From Flavobacteriia bacterium (GTDB lineage: Bacteria; Bacteroidota; Bacteroidia; Flavobacteriales_D; Crocinitomicaceae): 30,170 nucleotides of DNA. The DNA is taken from assembly GCA_009923965.1 (NCBI GenBank), contig RFSL01000001.1, forward strand, positions 1-30,170. The letters run 5' to 3'. The notes under the pieces are model-generated. The model did not search any database. It worked only from the letters and a program-made list of their open reading frames with translations, and had not been told where the DNA came from. Below are positions 15,919 through 23,744 of this stretch, in pieces. Position numbers and translations under genes: made by a program. Numbering within the stretch: the first letter of the stretch is position 1; each line of letters starts with the position of its first letter.

Positions 15919-15982
15919 GAAATACCTCTCTTGAAATAATAGTACACAAACAAAAACTAAAAGTAATTTGCTAGTTCAAAGC
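15919..15982 (+). repeat. 64-bp direct repeat, copy 2
   Basis: Identical to 14853-14916. This copy is a detached fragment of the lipid kinase gene's 3' end, in the same orientation, and lies just before the tlpA promoter (its -33 TTG begins at 15989). It marks the right boundary of the HEPN/MNT cassette. Confidence 0.97.
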
Positions 15983-15988
15983 TTTCAA

Positions 15989-16017
15989 TTGAATTAATTG
16001 ATTTTTTTATATCTTTG
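15989..16017 (+). promoter_or_regulatory. Promoter of the tlpA-DUF6029-omp28 operon
   Basis: TTG (15989-15991) is followed by 18 bp and TATCTTTG (16010-16017), a full match to the Bacteroidota promoter consensus. Transcription would begin near 16023, about 40 nt before the ATG at 16063. It starts 6 bp after the direct repeat, so the cassette insertion left it intact. Confidence 0.65.
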
Positions 16018-16062
16018 AGCACGGCAGGGTTTTTGATTTTACTTTTCCTAAAATTTCCTAAA

Positions 16063-16581
16063 ATGAAAATATATCTTTCTTTTCTAATCATTTTTCTTTC
16101 TTTTTCTAATTATTTTGCGCAAAATGAGATAGAAAACAATGAGGCGATTACTAAAAAACTTCCGAGCGTAAAATTAAAAGATTACAAAGGGAAAGTTGTC
16201 AATACAGCTGAATTAGGGCTTAAAGGGCCTATTGTTTTTAGTTTTTGGGCGACTTGGTGCGCTCCTTGCAAAAAAGAATTAAATGCGATTAATGATCTTT
16301 ACAGTGATTGGCAAGCAGAAACTGGCGTTACATTAGTGGCGGTATCAATTGATGATGAAAAAACCAAAAGTCAAGTGGCTATTTATGTAGACGGAAAAGC
16401 ATGGGAGTACATTGTTTTACTTGATCCAAATGGAGATTTTAAAAGAGCAATGGGCGTTAACAATGTCCCTCATACCTTTTTAGTTGATACAGATGGAACA
16501 ATTGTTTATTCACACAACAATTATGCTCCTGGAGATGAAGAAAAATTATATGAAGAAATAAAGAAACTTAGCTTGAAATAA
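16063..16581 (+). CDS. TlpA-like exported thioredoxin
   Basis: A 172-residue exported thioredoxin-fold protein. The signal peptide (about residues 1-20, ...SNYFAQ) precedes a TlpA/ResA-like domain with the redox pair C66-A-P-C69 in FWATWCAPCKKEL and the cis-proline loop in VNNVPHTFLVD. Such proteins reduce disulfides in the periplasm, often for cytochrome c maturation or folding. I start at ATG 16063; an upstream TTG frame from 16015 overlaps the promoter -7 element and would precede the signal peptide. The DUF6029 gene follows after 9 bp, so the three genes to 19187 look like one transcript. Confidence 0.92.
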   Translation: MKIYLSFLIIFLSFSNYFAQNEIENNEAITKKLPSVKLKDYKGKVVNTAELGLKGPIVFSFWATWCAPCKKELNAINDLYSDWQAETGVTLVAVSIDDEKTKSQVAIYVDGKAWEYIVLLDPNGDFKRAMGVNNVPHTFLVDTDGTIVYSHNNYAPGDEEKLYEEIKKLSLK

Positions 16582-16590
16582 AGTTTAACA

Positions 16591-18249
16591 ATGAAATATT
16601 TTTTCTTCACCATATTCTTTTCCCCGGTTATTTTATTTAGTCAAGCAAATATCACCGGAAATATAGAAAGCACCTTTCAATTTCTAAATAATGATAGCAT
16701 AATTGGAGCAACACAGCCTGACCAAAAAGGACTTATTAATTCATACATGAATGTTTTTTACACGCAGGGAAAGTTTAAAGCAGGTCTGCGTGTTGAATCT
16801 TACTTACCTCGAATTCAAGGATATCCAAATCGTTTTGATGGGACAGGCATTGGCATGCGTTATGTTGGATATGCAAATGATTTAGTGGATGTAACCCTTG
16901 GAACTTTTTACGAGCAATTTGGAAGCGGATTGGCGTTAAGAGCTTATGAAGATCGCGCTTTGGGGTATGATAATTTATTAGATGGAATGAGGCTTATTGT
17001 ACGACCAAAAAGAGGAGTTGTTTTGAAAGGAGTATATGGTTACCAACGCTTATCTTTTCAGCAAGGCAAATTAATTTATGGAGAAGGAATTGTGCGTGGT
17101 GTTGATGGAGAAATTAACTTAAACGAAGCTGTAAAAAAATTAGAGGATTTTCCTTTGACAATGGTTTTTGGAACTTCTTTCGTTAGTAAATATCAAGTAG
17201 ATAATGACCCTGATCTCATTCTACCAAAAAATGTAGGTGCATATGGAGCTCGTGCTAAATTTCGGTATAAAAACGTAACCTTAGACGGGGAATATATCAT
17301 CAAGGAACAAGACCCTTCGAATGATAATTCTAAAATTTACAATTACGGTCATGCCTCTGTGATTAATTTAAGTTATACAAAAAAAGGACTTGGAATATTG
17401 TTGTCTGGTAAATCCGTTGATAATATGAGTTATCGGTCAGACCGATCCAAAGATTTACAAGATGTTCTGATTAATTATTTACCATCCTTAAATAAAACCC
17501 ATACGTATAATCTTGTTTCAACTTTATATCCTTATGCCACTCAGCTCTTAGGCGAAGTAGCTTTTCAAGGAGACATCCTTTATACATTTAAAAAAGGGAC
17601 GAAAATTGGCGGAAAATATGGCACATCTATCAATTTTAATGTTTCTACGACATATCAACCTATAAAACACACCTCAGGAATTAATCCATTGGATTCTTCA
17701 GGAGTTACCTATACCTCAAGACCATTTGACAAAAGCGACAGCTTATATTGGAGAGATATAAATGTAAACGTGACAAAAAAAATCAATAAAAATCTGAGTT
17801 TCATTTTTTCATACTTTAACATTACAATCAATAATGATGTTGCCAAGATATCAAATGATTCAAAAGGAATTATTTCATCTCATGTTGGCGTCATCGAGAC
17901 AGCATATAGAATCAATAAAACAAATTCTATTCGAACTGAGCTTCAAGGAATGTTTGTCGAAAAAGAAAATGGTCTTATTAAAGACAAGGGGAATTGGGCT
18001 ACAATATTGGTCGAATACAGTATTTCGCCGAGTTATTTTTTCAGTTTTATGGATCAATACAATTATGGAAATCCCCTTGAATCAAAACGCACTCATTATC
18101 CAATAATAACTTGCGGATATATTAAAGATGCAACACGATTTACAGTTTCTTATGGCCGGCAAAGGGCAGGTTTATTTTGTGTTGGTGGAGTCTGCCGATT
18201 TGTTCCCGCTAATAATGGCTTAACCTTTAGTTTCACTCAAAGTTTTTAA
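16591..18249 (+). CDS. DUF6029-family outer-membrane protein
   Basis: A 552-residue protein with a signal peptide (about residues 1-18, ...VILFSQ) and a body of alternating aromatic and polar residues that fits an outer-membrane beta-barrel; its last residue is Phe, as is common for barrels. The N-terminal blocks (GLRVESYLPRIQGY, YEQFGSGLALRAYEDR, LLDGMRLIV) resemble the Bacteroidota DUF6029 family as I know it. A cysteine pair near the end (CVGGVC) is a possible target for the thioredoxin encoded just upstream (inference). Ligand or cargo is unknown. It is followed after 2 bp by the Omp28-like lipoprotein. Confidence 0.82.
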   Translation: MKYFFFTIFFSPVILFSQANITGNIESTFQFLNNDSIIGATQPDQKGLINSYMNVFYTQGKFKAGLRVESYLPRIQGYPNRFDGTGIGMRYVGYANDLVDVTLGTFYEQFGSGLALRAYEDRALGYDNLLDGMRLIVRPKRGVVLKGVYGYQRLSFQQGKLIYGEGIVRGVDGEINLNEAVKKLEDFPLTMVFGTSFVSKYQVDNDPDLILPKNVGAYGARAKFRYKNVTLDGEYIIKEQDPSNDNSKIYNYGHASVINLSYTKKGLGILLSGKSVDNMSYRSDRSKDLQDVLINYLPSLNKTHTYNLVSTLYPYATQLLGEVAFQGDILYTFKKGTKIGGKYGTSINFNVSTTYQPIKHTSGINPLDSSGVTYTSRPFDKSDSLYWRDINVNVTKKINKNLSFIFSYFNITINNDVAKISNDSKGIISSHVGVIETAYRINKTNSIRTELQGMFVEKENGLIKDKGNWATILVEYSISPSYFFSFMDQYNYGNPLESKRTHYPIITCGYIKDATRFTVSYGRQRAGLFCVGGVCRFVPANNGLTFSFTQSF

Positions 18250-18251
18250 CT

Positions 18252-19187
18252 ATGAAAAGTTTGTTTTTTAGTTGTTTAATTCTTTATACACTTATTTTTT
18301 GTGGTTGTGACAGAGTTTCAAATCCGTATCCTGAAGTTGAAGTTTTAGATATAGATACGACACTTTATCCTGGAAACTGGAGTTACTATCTTACAAATGA
18401 ATGGCCACAATTTACACCAAATACTAATATAAATAGATCAGTTCTCATAGAAGATTATACAGGTCATAAATGCATCTATTGCCCAGCAGCAGCAGATCTT
18501 GCTCATTCTTTACATTTAGCAAATCCTACCCGTGTTTTTACAACTTCGATTCATGCAGGACCCACAGGCCTTGGCGATTTTCAGCAAATAGATCCACCAA
18601 ATTACCCATTAGATTTCACAAATCCTGAAGGCTTGGAGATTGGCACTTATTTCGGTTCGAATGATGGTGGATTTCCAGGAAATCCAAGAGGCACAATAAA
18701 TCGCGTTAATACTGGCACAATTTTTCAAAGCCCAAATTCGTGGACCAGCATACTAAATACAATGCTAAGCGAAAATAACTTACGCATTAATATGCAGTCT
18801 CACTTAAATTATTACGCTGAGACAAAAGGTGCTTTCTTGCATGTTGAGGTTGAAAAATTAGATCCATCCTTGACAAATGAATTAGGAATCGTTGCACACA
18901 TAATTGAAGATTCATTGGTGGGAGATCAAAAAATGAGTGATAATTCACACAACGAGAATTATATCCATAGAGATATTCATAGGGGAAATCTTAATAATCA
19001 AGCGTTTGGAAGAATTCTTAAAAATACCGATTTAATAGATGGTAAATACTATGTGAATTATAGTTTTGTTGTTCCAAATCAATTAGATGGAAATTATAAT
19101 GCTTCAAATATGCATATTTTAATCTATGTCTACGATCGCTCAACTTGGGAAATATATCAGGTAATCAAGCAAAAGATTGTAAATTAA
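18252..19187 (+). CDS. Omp28-related lipoprotein with thioredoxin-like CxxC
   Basis: A 311-residue predicted lipoprotein. The signal ends in a lipobox-like FCGC, giving a probable lipid-modified C19. The body opens with the Omp28 pattern RSVLIEDYTGHKCIYCP, with the redox-type pair C74-I-Y-C77, as in a thioredoxin fold whose Cys motif lies near the N-terminus. Omp28-family proteins are Bacteroidota outer-membrane lipoproteins of uncertain function. It is encoded 2 bp after DUF6029 and downstream of the TlpA-like protein, which suggests a shared surface redox or adhesion role (inference). A sigma-54 gene follows, separated by a likely promoter. Confidence 0.83.
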   Translation: MKSLFFSCLILYTLIFCGCDRVSNPYPEVEVLDIDTTLYPGNWSYYLTNEWPQFTPNTNINRSVLIEDYTGHKCIYCPAAADLAHSLHLANPTRVFTTSIHAGPTGLGDFQQIDPPNYPLDFTNPEGLEIGTYFGSNDGGFPGNPRGTINRVNTGTIFQSPNSWTSILNTMLSENNLRINMQSHLNYYAETKGAFLHVEVEKLDPSLTNELGIVAHIIEDSLVGDQKMSDNSHNENYIHRDIHRGNLNNQAFGRILKNTDLIDGKYYVNYSFVVPNQLDGNYNASNMHILIYVYDRSTWEIYQVIKQKIVN

Positions 19188-19222
19188 TCCTAAAGTTCAA
19201 GGGAAAAATATACAAAATACCT

Positions 19223-19230
19223 TATCTTTG
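19223..19230 (+). promoter_or_regulatory. Putative -7 element of the rpoN operon
   Basis: TATCTTTG matches TAnnTTTG and lies 19 bp before the rpoN ATG, giving a leader of roughly 14 nt. No TTG is present at normal spacing (only GTTCAA at 19195-19200), so the -33 half is weak. Confidence 0.5.
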
Positions 19231-19249
19231 AGTGTATTGAGCAAACAAG

Positions 19250-20692
19250 ATGGCATTAAAACAATTTCTCACACAAAAACTCGAACAGCGCCTATCGCCA
19301 CAGCAAATTCAGTTAATGAAATTGTTGCAAGTTCCAACAATGGAATTAGACCAGCGAATTAAACAAGAGATTGAGGAAAATCCAGCATTAGAGGAGGGAT
19401 CAGATGAACTTGAAGATGAGTTTGACAATCAAGATGATACAGAAGAAAATGATACAGACGATGAATTCGATCTTTCGGACTACATAGACGATGATATTGC
19501 TGACTATAAAACATATGCAAATAATCAATCTAAGGATGATGAAGAACGAGTTATACCTCTTTCTGGGGAACAAAGTTTTCAAGAAAAACTAAGCGAACAA
19601 TTACATTTATTAGATTTAAACGAAACTGAATTTATAATTGCAGATATTTTAATCGGTAATTTGGACGAATCTGGCTATTTAAATCGTGACTTAGAAGCAC
19701 TTGTTGATGACCTCGCATTTTCCATGAATGTAATTACCTCAGAACAAGAAGTAAAAAGTATTTTAGTGCTAATTCAAACTTTTGATCCGGCAGGAGTTGG
19801 CGCCCGAAGTTTACAAGAGTGCTTATTATTACAAATAAATCGTAAGCAAGACGGGGACATTTCACGTTTTACAGCAAAAAAAATACTAGAAGATTTCTTC
19901 GAAGAATTCACAAAAAAACATTACGATAAAATAGCACTTAAACTTGAAATTGAAGACAAGGATTTAAAAGATGCTATTGATGAAATTTTAAGATTAAATC
20001 CCAAGCCAGGAGGTTCTTTACGTGAATCCGCAAAAAATCAATTGCAAATAACACCCGATTTTGTAATTAACGAAACTGAAGGCAGGCTAGAATTATCATT
20101 GAATAGTCGAAATGCACCATCCTTGAAAGTTAGTCGTGAATATGAATCCATGCTCCGTTCTTATTCTGAGGGAGCGAAGACTACAAAATCTGACAAAGAA
20201 GCTGTTTCTTTTGTCCGTCAAAAATTAGATGGTGCAAAATGGTTCATTGATGCAATTAAACAAAGACAGCAAACGTTATTGTTAACAATGAATGCAATTA
20301 TGCACTACCAATTTGCTTATTTTTTGTCTGGAGACGAAGCCAAACTGCGACCAATGATTTTAAAGGACATTGCAGATATTGTAAACTTAGATATTTCGAC
20401 CATTTCACGCGTATCAAATAGCAAGTACGTGCAAACAAATTTTGGCATTTATCCTTTAAAATATTTTTTCTCAGAATCGCTCTCTACCGATAGCGGGGAA
20501 GAAGTATCTACAAGAGAAGTTAAAAAGATTTTATCAGAAGCAATTAATTCTGAAAGTAAAAAAATACCATTGACAGATGAAAAATTAATGGACTTATTAA
20601 ATGAAAAAGGCTACAATATTGCTCGGCGAACAGTTGCAAAATACCGAGAGCAATTAAATTTCCCCGTTGCACGCATGCGAAAAGAATTGTAA
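19250..20692 (+). CDS. rpoN: RNA polymerase sigma-54 factor
   Basis: A 480-residue sigma-54, which directs RNA polymerase to -24/-12 promoters and needs an AAA+ activator. All regions are visible: the Gln/Leu-rich activator-interacting region I (residues 1-50, QKLEQRLSPQQIQLMKLLQVP), acidic region II (about 50-90), the core-binding and helix-turn-helix parts (ISTISRVSNSKYVQTNFGIYPLKYFFS) and the RpoN box ARRTVAKYR (458-466) near the C-terminus. Length is normal. Its stop overlaps the next gene's start by one base (20692), and three envelope genes follow in the same direction, unlike the usual rpoN-hpf neighbourhood in Proteobacteria. Confidence 0.97.
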   Translation: MALKQFLTQKLEQRLSPQQIQLMKLLQVPTMELDQRIKQEIEENPALEEGSDELEDEFDNQDDTEENDTDDEFDLSDYIDDDIADYKTYANNQSKDDEERVIPLSGEQSFQEKLSEQLHLLDLNETEFIIADILIGNLDESGYLNRDLEALVDDLAFSMNVITSEQEVKSILVLIQTFDPAGVGARSLQECLLLQINRKQDGDISRFTAKKILEDFFEEFTKKHYDKIALKLEIEDKDLKDAIDEILRLNPKPGGSLRESAKNQLQITPDFVINETEGRLELSLNSRNAPSLKVSREYESMLRSYSEGAKTTKSDKEAVSFVRQKLDGAKWFIDAIKQRQQTLLLTMNAIMHYQFAYFLSGDEAKLRPMILKDIADIVNLDISTISRVSNSKYVQTNFGIYPLKYFFSESLSTDSGEEVSTREVKKILSEAINSESKKIPLTDEKLMDLLNEKGYNIARRTVAKYREQLNFPVARMRKEL

Positions 20693-21345
20693 TGAAAAGT
20701 AAACTAGCACATATTTTCTCTTGGCTTTTTTTGCCATTGCTAATGCCTTTTTATGGCTTATATCTTACCCTATATATTCCCAGTAAAGGAGTATCACTTT
20801 CTAGCCTAAACATGTATCAACTACCCGAAGAGCTTAAAGGTCAATTATTAACCATCTTTTTCCTTTTTAGCGCACTTGCCCCAGGAATATCATTCTATCT
20901 GTTACACAAAAGAAAAATAATATCAACAATAGACATTGAAGATTCAAAAGAGCGAAATTTTCCTTTATTAATTATGTTTGCTTATTGCATGGTGCTTTTC
21001 AGCTTGTTTATTTTTAAGGCGCCAAATAATATTCTTCCAAAATACTTCTATTCCCTTCCTTTATCGGGAGCAATTGTAACTGTAGTATTTATGCTAATTA
21101 ATCGCTGGATAAAAATATCATTGCATGCAGGCGGAGCAGGGATTCTAGTTGGTTACCTTTCTATTTTTATGTTTGAAACAATAGGGTTTCCTATTTTCTT
21201 TTTCATAATTGCTATAATTGCATCTGGCCTTACCCTTTCAGCACGTCTTTTTCTTCAAAGACATACACCACTTGAAGTTTATAGTGGCTGGTCGCTTGCT
21301 TTAATTATTACCTTTATTTGTTGCTCAAGTTACCCGATTATTTAA
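20692..21345 (+). CDS. PAP2-related integral membrane protein
   Basis: A 217-residue protein with about six hydrophobic segments. It keeps traces of the three PAP2 phosphatase motifs: KERNFP near residue 85 (cf. KxxxxxxRP), SLHAGGAG near 143 (cf. PSGH), and SARLFLQRHTPLEVYSGW near 183 (cf. SRxxxxxHxxxDVxxG). The motifs are incomplete, so catalytic activity is uncertain. Authentic PAP2 enzymes dephosphorylate lipid phosphates. It overlaps rpoN by one base, so it is translationally coupled. Alternatively, it may be a non-catalytic relative. Confidence 0.7.
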   Translation: MKSKLAHIFSWLFLPLLMPFYGLYLTLYIPSKGVSLSSLNMYQLPEELKGQLLTIFFLFSALAPGISFYLLHKRKIISTIDIEDSKERNFPLLIMFAYCMVLFSLFIFKAPNNILPKYFYSLPLSGAIVTVVFMLINRWIKISLHAGGAGILVGYLSIFMFETIGFPIFFFIIAIIASGLTLSARLFLQRHTPLEVYSGWSLALIITFICCSSYPII

Positions 21346-21363
21346 CCCTATAATTATTATACT

Positions 21364-21918
21364 ATGCGTTTCTTTTTCATACTATTCATAATAAGTTTTT
21401 TTTGGTCTTGCTCAGACATTGAAAAAGATAGGCAGGTAAAAAAAATTATTGAATTAACTAGTTCAGTTACCAAATTAAAAAAAGAATTAATTAAAAATAA
21501 AATTAGTAATATCTCCGATAAAAAGATTGCAATTTATACTGTAATAAAAAGAATAAAATCATATTATTTCATAGACACAATAGATATTCAATTTGCAAAA
21601 AAAATGGATGCATATAAACAAATACGAAATTCTTTGAAGTATTTAGGCGGAGATTATGAAAAAATAAGAACATCCTTAGAGGAAGAAAAAATGTGTTTGT
21701 CGAGACTTAAATCCGATGTTGTAAATGGCTTTGGACAGCGCGAAAAGTATTTTGATAACATACGCTTTGAGAAAAATAAGATTCAGCAAATTAAAAGTTT
21801 ACTAAATGAGTACAATACTAGTAAGGCAAAATTTACATCAGCCTTTGACAGTTTACATCCTGCACTGAATGACTATTCAATTCGTTTAGAAGAAAAATTT
21901 AAAGAGAAATACCAATGA
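21364..21918 (+). CDS. Small coiled-coil lipoprotein of unknown function
   Basis: A 184-residue lysine-rich protein with a lipoprotein signal (MRFFFILFIISFFWSC; lipobox FWSC, C16). The rest is strongly helical, with many Lys and Glu and spaced Leu/Ile suggestive of coiled coil (about residues 25-175). No enzymatic motif is visible. It lies 18 bp after the PAP2-like gene and overlaps the following TPR gene by 4 bp (ATGA), so the two are probably made together. I do not recognise a named family; a structural or regulatory envelope role is a guess. Confidence 0.75.
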   Translation: MRFFFILFIISFFWSCSDIEKDRQVKKIIELTSSVTKLKKELIKNKISNISDKKIAIYTVIKRIKSYYFIDTIDIQFAKKMDAYKQIRNSLKYLGGDYEKIRTSLEEEKMCLSRLKSDVVNGFGQREKYFDNIRFEKNKIQQIKSLLNEYNTSKAKFTSAFDSLHPALNDYSIRLEEKFKEKYQ

Positions 21919-23744
21919 AAAACCTAATAATTTTCACTTTCTTGTTTCGTTTTTTCTTGTGCGCAGCTCAATCAGAAACAGATATTCAGTTGGCGCAGCA
22001 CTATTTTACATCTGGCGAATTTGATAAAGCAACTTCATACTATGAAAAACTATATACTTCTCAAAGCACAAAAGTTTATTTTACAAGGTACTTGGAATGT
22101 TTGATGCAAATCAAAGATTATAAAACCGCTGAAAAGACCATAAAAAAGCACATTTCTCAGAATAAGAATGACAAGGAAATTCAAGTGATTTTAGGTCAAT
22201 TCTATGAAGACATTGATGAGCCACAGAAATCAATAAAAGTATATGAAGACCTGCTTTCATCTTTTTCAAATGATCCTGGAGAAATAATTAATTTATATCA
22301 GTTATTTATAGGAAAAGGGAAATTTGACATAGCAAAAAAAGTATTGGATAAAGGAAAAAAAATTGCATCGTATTATCCCTTCAATTTTCAATATGCAGAT
22401 TTATATTCTCTTACTGGCAACAATCGTTTAATGCTTGAGGAATATATTGATTATTTGCTGATACAACCAACGATGGCTGAAACTATTCAAAATGCAATTT
22501 CTTCTCGAGTTGATTTAAGTCAAAGTGACGGAAAAGATTATCTGATTTTAAAAGAAATTTTACTTCAAAAAATACAAGTGGATAACTCAAATTTTATTTA
22601 TGCTGAAATGCTAATTTGGCTCTTCGTTCAAAATAAAAACTTCTCTGCAGCATTTACTCAAGTTGTTGCTTTAGACAAAAGAATTCAAGGCGATGGTTTA
22701 AGGGTTTTGGATTTAGGTACTATTTGTTTGGAAAATAAATCCTACGCCATAGCAAGAAATTGTTTTAATTATGTTATTGCACTAGGTATTGATAATCAAT
22801 ATTATATTGAGAGTCAAAAGCTTTTACTCAATTCAAGATTTATAGAACTAACAACAAATCGAGCATATAATCAAAGTGAAATTGACGCAACTTTAGCAGA
22901 TTATAATGTTGCGTTAACACGTTTAGGAAAAACAAAATTTACAATTGGTATTTTAAATGAACAAGCACATATTTTAGCATTTTATGCAGATCGAGCCTCA
23001 GAGGCAATAATAATTTTGCAAGATGCTATCTTAATTCAAAGTTTGACAGATATACAAAGAGCACAATTGAAAATGCAATTAGCAGATATTGAAGTTTTGA
23101 AAGGAGATATTTGGGAGGCCTCACTTTTGTATATGCAAATTGATAAGGATTTCAAGTTTGAAGCTATTGGAGATGAAGCAAAGTATAAAAATGCCCGAAT
23201 TTTTTACTTTGATGGTGAATTTGATTTCGCTCAGAGTCAATTAAATATTTTGAAAGAATCAACCTCTAAAATTATTGCAAATGATGCCATGCACTTATCA
23301 GTTTCAATTACAGAAAATTTCGGGTTAGATAGTAATTATACAGCGATGTCTTGGTTCTCTTCAGCAGAATTGCTTATTGAACAACACAAATATTTGGAGG
23401 CGTACACACTTTTTGACAGTATTCAGTATAATTTTCCTTTTCATGCATTGGCAGATGACATTCTTTTTAGAAAAGCAAAAGCTATGGAAATGCAAGGAAA
23501 GTGGCCTGAATCTTGCTTGCTTTATGAAGATATTCTTAAATTCCACCCTAAAGATATTTTTGCTGATGACGCCCTTTTTAGATTAGGTGATATCTACGAG
23601 CAAATTCTTTTAGATAAAGATAAAGCATTAGAGTACTATAAAAAATTAGCCATTGATTATAAAGGGAGCTTCTACGGTGCGGAATCCATAAAGCGAATTA
23701 GAATCTTACGTGGCGATAAAAATGTAGAAGAAGATATCTACTAA
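21915..23744 (+). CDS. Exported tetratricopeptide (TPR) repeat protein
   Basis: A 609-residue protein with a short signal peptide (about residues 1-19, ...FFLCAAQ) followed by helical pairs typical of TPRs. Clear repeats are YFTSGEFDKATSYYEKLY near residue 30, LGQFYEDIDEPQKSIKVYEDLL near 96 and, near the C-terminus, LFRKAKAMEMQGKWPESCLLYEDIL and LFRLGDIYEQILLDKDKALEYY. It probably acts as a scaffold for envelope partners; the preceding coiled-coil lipoprotein, which it overlaps by 4 bp, is a candidate. Its stop overlaps the convergent dehydrogenase stop by 4 bp, leaving no room for a terminator between them. Confidence 0.82.
   Translation: MKNLIIFTFLFRFFLCAAQSETDIQLAQHYFTSGEFDKATSYYEKLYTSQSTKVYFTRYLECLMQIKDYKTAEKTIKKHISQNKNDKEIQVILGQFYEDIDEPQKSIKVYEDLLSSFSNDPGEIINLYQLFIGKGKFDIAKKVLDKGKKIASYYPFNFQYADLYSLTGNNRLMLEEYIDYLLIQPTMAETIQNAISSRVDLSQSDGKDYLILKEILLQKIQVDNSNFIYAEMLIWLFVQNKNFSAAFTQVVALDKRIQGDGLRVLDLGTICLENKSYAIARNCFNYVIALGIDNQYYIESQKLLLNSRFIELTTNRAYNQSEIDATLADYNVALTRLGKTKFTIGILNEQAHILAFYADRASEAIIILQDAILIQSLTDIQRAQLKMQLADIEVLKGDIWEASLLYMQIDKDFKFEAIGDEAKYKNARIFYFDGEFDFAQSQLNILKESTSKIIANDAMHLSVSITENFGLDSNYTAMSWFSSAELLIEQHKYLEAYTLFDSIQYNFPFHALADDILFRKAKAMEMQGKWPESCLLYEDILKFHPKDIFADDALFRLGDIYEQILLDKDKALEYYKKLAIDYKGSFYGAESIKRIRILRGDKNVEEDIY

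Noticed and set aside
14853..15982. CRISPR array or tandem repeat
   Set aside because: Only two copies exist, 1066 bp apart, with genes between them.
16015..16062. Longer TlpA frame starting at TTG 16015
   Set aside because: The TTG is part of the promoter -7 element and the signal peptide begins at ATG 16063.
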